A DNA stretch of 38,981 bases from NBML01 sp029939535 (GTDB lineage Bacteria > Desulfobacterota > Desulfobacteria > Desulfobacterales > Desulfobacteraceae): positions 1 through 38,981 of the forward strand of contig JAOZST010000011.1 in NCBI GenBank assembly GCA_029939535.1. Reading direction: 5' to 3'. The translations under genes were made by a program, and so were the position numbers. Below are positions 7,330 to 17,900 of the stretch, one piece after another. The notes beneath the pieces are model-generated. The model was not told the DNA's origin, made no database searches, and saw only the letters and a list, made by a program, of their open reading frames with translations. Positions within the stretch are counted from its first letter, which is position 1. The number at the start of each line of letters is the position of its first letter.

Positions 7330-9230
7330 TTGGCCAACATATCCATTTCTCTTGCAGGGATTGAACAGGCAGTTGAAAACCTGAAATACAGAACTTCATC
7401 TGTAAAACAAAAAGCGGTTATGGCCATCAAGTCATTCTATGATTCTGAAACCGCAATCAAAAAACTTCAGTCCATTGACACAGATCTCCTGATAAAAAAA
7501 ATATGGGATGTTGGAGAAAATTTTTCTAAAATCAAATCAAAAAGAAGGAATTTTTCCAGCCTTAAATCTTCCATTAACGCAGATCTGAAAAAACTGTCCA
7601 AAAAAAGTCTTAATCCTGAAAACATTATGATTTCAGATGCCAATACCTTTGATATGACAGAGGAGGCAAAAAATGACCTTTTAAGTTCTTTCTCAGATGC
7701 GGTCAAAACTGGAGACATTGGCCTTGAACAGGCCACAGATATTCTGAAAACAATTTCAGATTTCTTAAAAAACATAAAACCAGATGAAAACGATGAAAAA
7801 TCTCTGGATATCATCCAGGAAATAAAAAATATTCTGAACACAATTTCCCATGACACTCAACCCCATGGCGACGACACCTCTCAACTGCCAGCTGGAAATG
7901 ATGATGATCTCACAGGCGGCCCTTCGGATTTTGAAAATGAAGACATAGAGTTAGACGAAGATGAAGAGATTGAAGAAGTTGAAGTAGATGACGAGGAAGA
8001 TCTGGAAATTCTTGATGACTTTGATGACAGCGTTGAAGACCTGGAGTTGGACGAAGATGAAGAGATTGAAGAAGTNNNNNNNNNNNNNNNNNNNNNNNNN
8101 NNNNNNNNNNNNNNNNNNNNNNNNNNNNNNNNNNNNNNNNNNNNNNNNNNNNNNNNNNNNNNNNNNNNNNNNNNNTTGATGACAGCGTTGAAGACCTGGA
8201 GTTGGACGAAGATGAAGAGATTGAAGAAGTAGATGACGAGGACGAGGAAGACGACGAGGAAGATCTGGAAATTCTTGATGACTTTGATGACAGCGTTGAA
8301 GACCTGGAGTTGGACGAAGATGAAGAGATTGAAGAAGTAGAACTGGATGAAGATGAGGAAATTGAAGAACTGGATGAAGATGAGCTAAATGCTCTTGATG
8401 CATTCAGGGAAAAACGAGAACTTGCCGAACACTTTGACGACACTCTTGGAGAAAGAGAAAAAAAATTTAACGTTTATGTAAAAGTTCCCAGGGGAAGATA
8501 TACCATTGGCACAAAAAAAAACCTGAAAACCAGCCTGGAGCTCCAGCAATTTGATATGCCGGAGGTTTATATAGGTGCGTACCCGGTCACCAATTCCCTT
8601 TTTGAAACCTTCATTGACCAGACTGGATATATAACAACAGCAGAAAAAAAAGGAACTGGTATTGTATATCATTCCAGATACAAAAAAACTGGCAATAAGG
8701 CTTTCTGGAATAAAAGTTCCGGATCTGAAGCGATAAAAAAAGCCTTTTGGTACCAACCTTGCGGACCGGGATCATCAATTCACGGAAAACGCAACCACCC
8801 GGTGGTCCAGGTCAGTATTGAAGATGCATTGGCCTATGCATCCTGGATCGGCAGACGAATTCCCACAGAAGCAGAATGGGAATCCGCAGCAAGAACTGAT
8901 CTGGGTTATAAATATCCCTGGGGCAATGAATTCAAACCCAATGCCCTCAACATTGAAGGGGGTGGATTGTCAGACACCTGTCCTGTGGATGAATATGACG
9001 ATTATTCAAATGAATTCAAGATCGTGGATATGCTGGGTAATGTAATGGAATGGACTTCTGATATGGAAAAACCTCCATTTAAAATTAAACATGATATCCA
9101 ATACTGCATTGCAAAGGGGGGGGCATGGAATGCAAACTCTGATGTGACAATCAGTTCCAGGGCATTGCTTAAACACGAATTTACCTCCAACACCATTGGC
9201 TTCAGGTGCATTTCTGAAGTATGCCTATGA
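7330..9230 (+). CDS. Acidic-repeat protein with C-terminal SUMF1/FGE-like domain (interrupted by assembly gap)
   Basis: The two open frames at 7330-8075 and 8176-9230 are one gene. The same Asp/Glu-rich repeat continues on both sides of the N run, and the apparent frameshift arises because 100 N is not the true length. Residues 1-180 are helical and of unknown family. From about residue 207 come repeats of 32-36 residues (ELDEDEEIEEV then DLEILDDFDDSVEDL). The last 250 residues match the formylglycine-generating-enzyme/SUMF1 fold: PRGRYTIGT, YPVTNSLFETF, HPVVQVSIEDALAYASW, RRIPTEAEWESAAR, YPWGNE, MLGNVMEWTSD, KGGAW and a terminal NTIGFRC. The cysteine pair used by true FGEs before the C-terminal GFR motif is absent (ISSRALLK instead), so a binding or structural role is likelier than sulfatase activation. 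Its stop overlaps the Xer gene. Confidence 0.85.
7948..8380 (+). repeat. Asp/Glu-rich tandem repeat of 96-108 bp
   Basis: Three visible units begin with gagttggacgaagatgaag-type sequence, and the period is 32-36 codons. Pre-gap and post-gap copies are nearly identical at the DNA level, indicating recent expansion. If one unit is simply bridged, the missing DNA would be 41 nt (plus whole units). Since 41 is 2 modulo 3, that restores the reading frame across the gap. Confidence 0.88.
8076..8175. other. Assembly gap (100 N) inside a coding repeat
   Basis: Exactly 100 N inside the acidic tandem repeat. The frame changes across it, which shows the placeholder length is wrong; the true length must be 2 modulo 3 if the gene is intact. 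Confidence 0.98.
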
Positions 9231-10132
9231 CCTTTACTTATCCCATGGATTCTTGGACTGAAAGATATATTGATTTCCTGATCATTGAAAAAGGCTTGTC
9301 ATCCAACAGTATTGAATCCTATTCAACTGACCTGGCAGAATATATTGGTTTCCTTGAAAAAAATCAGATCTTTGAAAAAAACCAGGTAGGTACTGCCGCC
9401 ATTCTGGCATGGTTGGTTCACCTTGCCAATAGAGGTCTGTCTGCAAAATCAAGAGCCAGACATCTGGTTACCATAAGGGGTTTTTATAAATACCTGATCA
9501 ATGAAAAACTATTAAGTTCAAACCCGGTAAAAGGTGTGGATATCCCCAAGATTGGCCTGGCACTTCCCAAAATCATGTCTATTGAAGAAGTAGAAGCACT
9601 CCTGGATGCAGGAGACATTAAAAAACCAAAGGAACTTAGAAATGTCGCCATGATAGAAATCATGTATGGTGCAGGCCTCAGGGTATCAGAACTGATTTCT
9701 CTTAAACTTCAGGATCTAAACCTTGAAGCCGGTATTTTAAGGGTTATGGGAAAAGGGTCCAAGGAAAGAATTATTCCCCTGGGAAGCAAAGCAAAATCCA
9801 TCACCCGGCAATGGATTGATCAGGCACGCCCCCTGGTTTTAAAACATACCCCAAGCCAATACGTTTTTGTTGCAAGGGCTGGAAAACCAATGACCAGACA
9901 GGCCTTCTGGAAAATTATAAAAAAATATACTGTCCTGGCCGGAATTTCTAAAAATATCACGCCCCATACCCTGCGCCACTCCTTTGCAACCCATCTACTG
10001 GAAGGCGGGGCAGACCTGCGATCGGTCCAGACCATGCTGGGTCACTCCGATATTTCCACCACCCAGATTTATACTCATATTTCAAGGGAATATTTAATAA
10101 AAATGCATAAAAAATTTCACCCCAGAAGCTGA
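9221..10132 (+). CDS. Tyrosine recombinase XerC/XerD
   Basis: This site-specific recombinase probably resolves chromosome dimers at dif. Numbered from the ATG at 9221, catalytic residues are R154 (AGLRVSEL), K178 (MGKGSK), H249 and R252 (PHTLRHSFATHLL), H275 (MLGHSDIS) and the nucleophile Y284 (QIYTHI). The N-terminal SAM-like core-binding domain spans about residues 9-95. The length of about 300 residues is standard for Xer. Possible starts are 9221, 9227 (ATGA overlap with the upstream stop) and 9245 (MDSW, closest to the usual Xer N-terminus). The overlap with the SUMF1-domain gene suggests co-expression. No integrase-type neighbours or attachment sites are visible, so this is the housekeeping type. 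XerC versus XerD cannot be settled here. Confidence 0.92.
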   Translation: MPMTFTYPMDSWTERYIDFLIIEKGLSSNSIESYSTDLAEYIGFLEKNQIFEKNQVGTAAILAWLVHLANRGLSAKSRARHLVTIRGFYKYLINEKLLSSNPVKGVDIPKIGLALPKIMSIEEVEALLDAGDIKKPKELRNVAMIEIMYGAGLRVSELISLKLQDLNLEAGILRVMGKGSKERIIPLGSKAKSITRQWIDQARPLVLKHTPSQYVFVARAGKPMTRQAFWKIIKKYTVLAGISKNITPHTLRHSFATHLLEGGADLRSVQTMLGHSDISTTQIYTHISREYLIKMHKKFHPRS

Positions 10133-10236
10133 TTATTGATTTCTCCAGATTAAAAGCAAATTCAAAGCAAAGATTGATTGTTAGTTCTCTTTTATGGTAA
10201 GAGGAATGCTTACCTGAAAATTTCACGGATAAAATA

Positions 10237-11847
10237 ATGGAAAAAATGGATAATGCTCTGGTTTTAAAAAATGTATTACTACAGGTATCAAGACCTGTTC
10301 ATATCATAAAACAAGAAAATGGACAATTTTGCTTTTCAACTGAAGAAAAGCCTTTTTTATTCCCTCCAAATTCGGTAAAGAAATCCCCCCTTCCACATTT
10401 TTTTTTGCCGGCCATTGACCTGGAGAATCTTGGGAACCCGTCCTTTAAAAAAAGGCATGGATTAAAATATCCCTATGTGGCAGGTGCCATGGCAAACGGC
10501 ATTTCTTCAGCTAAAATGGTCAAAACCATGGCTGAAAACGGGATGATTGGTTTTTTTGGAGCCGGCGGCCTGGCCCTGGAAAAAATAGAGGAAAATATCC
10601 TTGAACTGAAACAAAGTATAGGAGACAAACCCTTTGGTTTTAATCTGATTCACAGCCTGGGTGATCCTGACCATGAAATGGCTACAGTGAAGCTCTACCT
10701 GAAACATGATATCAGATTGATATCTGCTGCGGCATTCATGCGAATGACCCTGTCCCTGGCGTACTACAGGATAAAAGGAATTTACCAGGATAAAGACAAT
10801 AACATTATAACCCCTAACCAAATTATTGCCAAAGTTTCCAGAATTGAAATCGCCCGACAATTTTTTGCCCCGCCGCCGGAAAAACTGGTTACCCAATTGC
10901 TTGAATTAGGAATGATCTCCCAGGAGGAGGCCAGACTGTCACAGGAGATACCCATGGCCCAGGATTTAACGGCAGAAGCTGACTCTGGTGGCCACACAGA
11001 CAACCGCCCTGCTCTAACTTTGTTTCCCACCATGATTGCCCTGAAAAATGAATTCATGAAAAAATATCAATACAAAACCCCTCTGTGCCTGGGGATGGCC
11101 GGCGGTATTGCCACTCCTGAGTCAGCTGCTGCTGCCTTTGGAATGGGAGCCGCCTATATTCTGACAGGATCCATAAACCAATCCTGTGTTGAGGCGGATG
11201 TCTGCGAGGACGTAAAAAAACTGCTATGCCAGGCCGAACAGGCGGATGTGGCAATGGCCCCGGCAGCTGATATGTTTGAAATAGGTGCCAGGGTCCAGGT
11301 ATTAAAACGGGGCACCATGTTTCCGGTCAGGGCTGACAAACTTTATCAGCTATACAAAGCCCATTCCTGTTTTGAAGAAATTAATGAAAAATCCAAAACC
11401 GAGATTGAAGAAAAATTGCTCCAATCTAAATTTAAAGATGCCTGGCAATCAACCAGGAAATTCTTTGAAGCCAATGGCAATACAAAAGAGATTCAAAAGG
11501 CTGAAACAAACCCCAAATATAAAATGGCCCTGGTATTCAGATCCTATCTGGGACAATCTTCTAACTGGGCCATCAATGGAATTCCCCAAAGAAAGATGGA
11601 CTACCAGATCTGGTGCGGACCAGCCATTGGTGCTTTTAACCAATGGACCAGAGGTACATTTCTTGAAAAACACGAAAACAGAAGAGCTGCAGAGGTGGCA
11701 TTAAACCTTTTATTTGGGGCCTGTATCTGTACAAGAACCTCTTTTTTACGTGCCCAGGGCATTGAACTTCCCCTGGACACAATCTCATTCAGACCCATGG
11801 AAAAAGAAGAGATTCTGGCACTGAACCATGAAAAACCCTTAATGTAA
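10237..11847 (+). CDS. pfaD: PfaD-family enoyl reductase / trans-acting component of a lipid synthase
   Basis: PfaD is an FMN-dependent TIM-barrel protein related to 2-nitropropane dioxygenase. It supplies enoyl reduction in trans for PUFA-type synthases. Visible family signatures are YPYVAGAMANGISSAKMV, GFFGAGGLALEKIE, PFGFNLIHSLGDP, ADSGGHTDNRPA, LGMAGGIATPESAAAAFGMGAAYILTGS as a flavin-site region (motif split across residues of the barrel), and a C-terminal QIWCGPAIGAFNQW. The 536-residue length is typical of PfaD and longer than simple nitronate monooxygenases. It lies directly upstream of the multidomain synthase with an 82-nt gap on the same strand, the usual pfa arrangement. I saw no convincing promoter in the 104 nt before it. 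Confidence 0.93.
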   Translation: MEKMDNALVLKNVLLQVSRPVHIIKQENGQFCFSTEEKPFLFPPNSVKKSPLPHFFLPAIDLENLGNPSFKKRHGLKYPYVAGAMANGISSAKMVKTMAENGMIGFFGAGGLALEKIEENILELKQSIGDKPFGFNLIHSLGDPDHEMATVKLYLKHDIRLISAAAFMRMTLSLAYYRIKGIYQDKDNNIITPNQIIAKVSRIEIARQFFAPPPEKLVTQLLELGMISQEEARLSQEIPMAQDLTAEADSGGHTDNRPALTLFPTMIALKNEFMKKYQYKTPLCLGMAGGIATPESAAAAFGMGAAYILTGSINQSCVEADVCEDVKKLLCQAEQADVAMAPAADMFEIGARVQVLKRGTMFPVRADKLYQLYKAHSCFEEINEKSKTEIEEKLLQSKFKDAWQSTRKFFEANGNTKEIQKAETNPKYKMALVFRSYLGQSSNWAINGIPQRKMDYQIWCGPAIGAFNQWTRGTFLEKHENRRAAEVALNLLFGACICTRTSFLRAQGIELPLDTISFRPMEKEEILALNHEKPLM

Positions 11848-11938
11848 AACTTTTGTCAAAAACCCTGCCAATGGATGATTTCCCCCTTCTCCGGTAGTAC
11901 ATTGCCACCTAATCAATTACCTTGTTTACGTGGTATCC

Positions 11939-14900
11939 ATGAAAGAAATAGATAAGAAAGAAATAGATAAAAAGTCAAGCACAAACGCAGTGGCCATTAT
12001 TGGAATAGGATGTATATTCCCGAAATCCAGCAATTTAAAGGAATACTGGCACCTTCTTTTCAACGGAGTCGATGCCATTGACGATATTCCCCATGGGACT
12101 CACTGGAAACTAAAGGATTATTTTGACAAGGACCCTGCCACCCCGGATCATACCTATTGCACCCGGGGTGGATTTATTCCTGCCAGAGCCTTTGATCCTT
12201 TACGTTACGGTATTCCGCCCAAAAACCTTGAGGCAACAGATACTTCCCAGTTACTAGGTCTTGAAGTGGCCAGAATGGCCCTGGAAGATGCTGGCTATCC
12301 TATCAACCACTCCTATCTCCAGGAAAAAAAAGTAAATGTGATTCTGGGGGTTACCGGCACCCAGGAACTTGCCCTCCCTCTAGGCGCAAGGCTTGGCCAT
12401 CCCATATGGAAAAAGGCCCTGGAGGATTCCGGCATCAACCCGGACAAAAAAGAAGAAATTATTCATCGTATTCAAAACTCCTATGTCCAATGGCAGGAAA
12501 ACTCTTTTCCTGGACTGCTGGGCAATGTTGTTGCGGGCAGGATTGCCAACAGGTTGAATCTATCTGGCACCAATGCGGTAACTGATGCTGCATGTGCAAG
12601 TTCCCTTGTGGCAGTTCATACTGCTGTAATGGAGCTTTTAGCCCATAAATGCGATATGTCCATCACCGGTGGGGTTGATACCTTAAACGATATTTTCATG
12701 CACATGTGTTTTTCAAAGACCGGGGTCCTGTCCCAAACCAGTGATGCCAAACCCTTTTCAAAGGATGCAGACGGAACGGTATTGGGAGAAGGTGTTGGAA
12801 TGCTTGTACTCAAGCGGCTTAAAGATGCTCAACAGGACAATGACAAAATTTATGCTGTCATTAAAGGCGTGGGAACCTCCAGCGATGGAAAAACCTCGGC
12901 AATATATGCCCCGGAAAAAAAGGGACAGATAAAAGCATTAAAAGAAGCCTATGACCAGGCTGGCATTGCACCTTCAACCGTGGAGCTTGTGGAAGCCCAC
13001 GGGACTGGAACCCGGGTGGGAGACAAGGTTGAATTCACTGCATTAAAGGAGTGCTTTGACAACGTAAATTTAGAAGAATCCAGCAAAATCAAAATTTCCA
13101 CTGCCAACCAAAACACAACAGCAATCGGTTCGGTTAAATCCATGATCGGACACACAAAGGCTGCAGCTGGTGCCGCCGGCATCATTAAAACCGCCCTTGC
13201 CCTTTACCATAAAGTGATTCCGCCCACACTGAAAGCTGACATACCAGATCCGGAACTGGATATAAACAACTCGGCTTTTTATCTGAATTCCCAGACAAAA
13301 CCCTGGATACCCAAACCAGATGCTAATCACCCAAGAAGATCAGGCATCAGTGCCTTTGGATTCGGAGGCAGCAATTTCCATGTGGTTTTGGAAGAGTATG
13401 ACCATGTCAAATCCCATGTATCCTGGGATGGATCTGTTCAGATACTTGCCTTTTCTTCCAACAAAAAAGATCAGCTTATTCAACAGGTAAATGCATTTAA
13501 AGAACAGATTCATTCTTATATTGATCCAAATTCTTATACTAATTCTGGTCCCGATTCTGGTCCCGATTCTGATCCCAATTTTGATGAAGAAGAAAAAAAC
13601 CAGGCCATTGCCTGGCAGGCCTTTGAATCCAGGCAGCAATTTTCCAATGAGGATAAATTCAGACTTTTAATTGTTATAAAAAAAGATGATGATATCCCCG
13701 GACTGATTAAAAAAGCGCTCCTGGCGGTGACACATGAAGAGAGTTCCATTGGGCCAGTGTTTTTTTCAAAGGGAAAACCCACTGGTAAACTGGGCTTTAT
13801 TTTTCCCGGGCAGGGAAGCCAGTATACAGGCATGGCAAAAGATCTGACTTCAGTATTTCCCGAAGCAATGGAGGCCCTTTCCCTTGCCCAGACCTGTTTT
13901 AAAAAAGAAGCTAAAAACGAACCATACAAATGTCTCACCGATTATATTTTCCCCCCTCCCAAACATTTACAATCCAAAATATTGTCCGAAGAAGAACTGC
14001 GACAGACAGAAGTTGTTCAACCAGCCCTTGGTGCAATTTCTCTTGCCATGATAGATATTTTAAAACGATTCAAGGTTAGTCCCCAAATGACCTGTGGACA
14101 CAGCTTTGGTGAATTATCTGCTCTCCATGCTGCTGAATGGCTTGATAGAAAAACCTTTTTAAACCTTGCCATTGCCCGGGGAAAATACATGGCTGCTGCT
14201 GGAAAAACCTATAAAGATTCAGGAAGCATGCTTGCTGTTCAAGCCCCGCTAAAAGAAATAGAAACGCTGATCATGGATGAAAAACTTGATCTTGTCCTTG
14301 CCAATAGAAACAGCAGTTCCCAGGGGGTTCTTTCCGGATCGACCCTTGAAATTGATAAAGCAAAAGCCCTTTGCAAACAAAAAAAATTAAGGGCTGTTAA
14401 ACTTCCTGTGGCTGCTGCTTTCCACAGCAGACTGGTTAAAGATGCTGCAATACCGTTCAGGGAATATATTTCAGACAAGTCCTTTACTCCTTCCGGGATA
14501 GATGTCCTGTCCAATACAAAAGGCCTGCTCTATCCGGTTGATCATGACAGTATAGGGCAAATTCTGGGCGATCAATTGATGTTTCCGGTTGATTTTATCG
14601 CCGACATCGAACAGATGCACAAAAACGGGATTTCTACCTTTGTGGAAGTGGGTCCCAAAACTGTTCTGACCGGACTTGTAAAATCTATTCTGAAAGAAAA
14701 AAATATTAATGCGCTGTCCATGGATGCTTCGGCCGGGAAAAAATCAGGCATTGAAGACCTTGCACTGGCACTTTGCGCTATTGCTGCCAAAGGTTTTTTT
14801 GTGGACCTGAAGCAATGGGAAGAGCCAGTAAAGCAGCCCCAAAAAAAGAAAATAAAAGTGATGTTGTCCGGTGCAAATATAAAACCTGCCAGGATCCAGG

Positions 14901-17900
14901 ATATCCCGCCCCGACCCATCACATTGGTCCAAAAAGAAAATATAAATGCACTGAAAGAAAATATAAAAACCAATACCCGGATTGAAAAACCAATGGTAGA
15001 GGAAAAATTTTCTCAACCAGACAGATCTTCCTCACAAGGATCAAATATGACATTACCTCATCCTTCCCAGCAAAACAAGACAGCTTCCACTGCCCCTTTA
15101 AATGGTGCCATGCACCTGGTCCATAAAGGGCTTGAAGCAATGCAGCAGCTCCAGGCTCAAACTGCCAGAGCCCATGAAAAATTTCTTGATACCCAGGCCC
15201 AGGCCAGCAAAACCCTGGCAAATATGATGGGGCAGACCCGGGAGTTTACTTCCATGGCTCCTGTTTCCACGAGTCCTGGTTCAAATGGTTCAGATGGTAT
15301 ATATTCATCCCCTGCTGCTTTTGCTGCGCCAGTTTCAGAGCCTGCTCCCCAAACTTTTGTGCCAGACCAGAATCACCCCAATGATGAATTTCAAACATGT
15401 GATACTCTGGAAAAAATTCAACCGGAAAAGATTCAACCGGAAAAAATCAAATTGGTAAAAACCCAATCCCCTGGTAATGTGATCCCCTTGGAGAAAACAA
15501 ACCCGACACCTGAAATCCATGCCCAAATCAGGCCAGAGGTTTCTAAGGGTATTGAATCTGACCTTGCATTGCCTGTTAAGGATATTTTATTTAAAATAGT
15601 CAGCCAGTTGACAGGGTTTCCAGTGGAAATGCTGGAACCTGACATGGAAATTGAATCTGACCTGGGTATTGATTCAATTAAAAAAGTAGAGATTATCTCT
15701 GAGCTTGAAAAACAGATCCCTGAAGGCCAGAACCTGGATAGTGACCATATGGGATCTGTCCAGACATTAAATGATATCTGCCTTGCCATTGGGGTGGAAA
15801 TGCCCGCCCCTGAAGAGGTTACAACCCCTTCCCAGGTCTCGCCTGTTCCTGCTGCCAATCTTTCTGATGGTAATGACGATTCCGATAAAATCTTAAATAT
15901 ACTTAAAAACACCATCAGCGAGCTCACAGGCTTTCCAGTGGAAATGCTGGAACCAGATATGAATCTTGAATCTGATCTTGGCATTGACTCCATTAAGCGG
16001 GTTGAAATTTTGTCCAAACTTGAACAGGAGATGGATGAAAATAACATCATATCTTCCGATGACATGGCTGACTTAAAAACAATTCAGGACATTGTTCAGT
16101 TTCTCAACCCTGAAAATCAAAATGCTTCTATGGATACCGCCCAAAAAAAAACTTCAGTCACTACCGGAGATGAAAATTTAACCCATTTAAAGGCAGAACC
16201 GTTACAGAATGTGATTGTAAGGCAGGAAATCACCCTAAAAGAGTTTCCAACCAACCAGATCCGGTTTTATAATGGGGCAAAAATTGATCTGCCCCCTAAA
16301 AAAAAAGTTTATTTAACCCGTGACAATTCAAAAATAGCCGTTCATTTACAAAAGGGTTTTGAAAAACAGGGAATCCCTGCTGAACTTATTGATATCAGCC
16401 AGGGAGAGATTCCAGACCTGCCCGATGCTGCTGGCATTGTCATCATACCGGATTCATTTAAAAATCCAGATTCCCAGACAGCAAAAAAATTTTTAAAAAA
16501 TGCTTTTAGTCTTTCACAGAAAAATGCACCTCATCTTATTTCTGCGGCCTCGGAAAAAGGGGCTTTTCTCGCAACCATCAGCTTCTTTGGAGGCGGATTT
16601 GGATTCAGTTCTCCTTTGTTCTCATCCAACCCGGTTTATGGGGGACTTGCAGGGCTTGCCAAGACAGCAGATCTTGAATGGAAAAGTGTGTTGTGCAAGG
16701 CTCTGGATATGCCGGACTCTGTTGAAAAATGTATTGAAAACACAGAAGCTGCTGTGCCCCTGATGATGACCCATGGTAATGTTGAAATGGGCCTGGATGG
16801 TGACAGCTGCAATATTCCAACCCTTGAAACTCGGCAAATCCAGGAAGGAATAGTCAACCTTGGTAAGGATGATGTGGTGGTCATAACCGGCGGTGCAAAG
16901 GGAGTAACAGCAGAGTGTGCTGTCCAGATAGCCAGGGCATACTCACCCAGAATCATCCTTTTAGGTCGATCACCAGCATCTTTCCCAGAACCTGACTGGA
17001 TTCAGGACATTACAGATCCATCTGGCATGAAAAAACAAATTCTGGCCCATGGCTTCAAAGACCAGAAACCCAAACCTGCTGATATTGAAAAACAATACCA
17101 GGCTTTTATATCCAATAGAGAAATTCAGTCAAATATTGACCGCATCAGAGCCTGTGGTTCCCCTGTAAAATATATATCAGCCGACATCAGAGACACAAAG
17201 GAAATAAAGAGAATTTTCAAAGAAATCCGCAAAGAATTCAGCGGAATTTCAGCTGTCATTCATGGGGCAGGAGTCTTGGAAGACAAGCTTATTATTGACA
17301 AACGTTCTGACCAGTTTAATCGTGTTTTTGATACCAAGGTAGAGGGTTTGGATGTACTATTGGCATCCACAAAAGATGACCCAGTTAAATATTTTGTCTC
17401 ATTTTCATCCATTGCTGCCAGAACCGGCAATACTGGCCAGTGCGACTATGCCATGGCCAATGAAATTCTGAACAAAACTGCCCAGAAACTGGCCAAGGAA
17501 AAACCTAATTGCAGATTTCTATCCATCAACTGGGGTCCCTGGGACGGGGGAATGGTTGATGATGGATTGAAACGGGAATTTTTAAAAAAAGGAATTGACC
17601 TGATCCCATTGGAACAGGGCGCTTTGCAATTGATTAAAGAAATGGGTAACCAAGACACAAAAACCATTGAAGTTGTTATCAGCGCCGATACTGCCCAGGA
17701 TAAACCTGTAAAAGAACCAGTTCTGACAATGGTATTAAAACAGTTCTTTGGACAAGAGGCTTCTCCCATTGTTGAATCCCACAAGATCGCACAGGAACCA
17801 GTTGTTCCCTTTGCCTTGCAGGTGGAGCTTCTGGCCCATGCAGCTGAAAAAAACAATCCAGGCCTGATCTTTGCCGGCATGGATGATATGCGCCTGTTAA

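Noticed and set aside
7910..8443. Serine-rich open frames on the minus strand
   Set aside because: They are reverse-strand shadows of the Asp/Glu repeat (GAA/GAT read as TTC/ATC and in other frames TCN), with no start site or codon support.
7330..9230. SUMF1-domain gene as the variable protein of a diversity-generating retroelement
   Set aside because: FGE-like folds are used in such systems, but no reverse transcriptase or template repeat is in the window.
9221..10132. Xer recombinase as an integrase marking a mobile element
   Set aside because: It has typical XerC/D length and motifs. There is no adjacent tRNA, attachment repeat, excisionase or phage gene.
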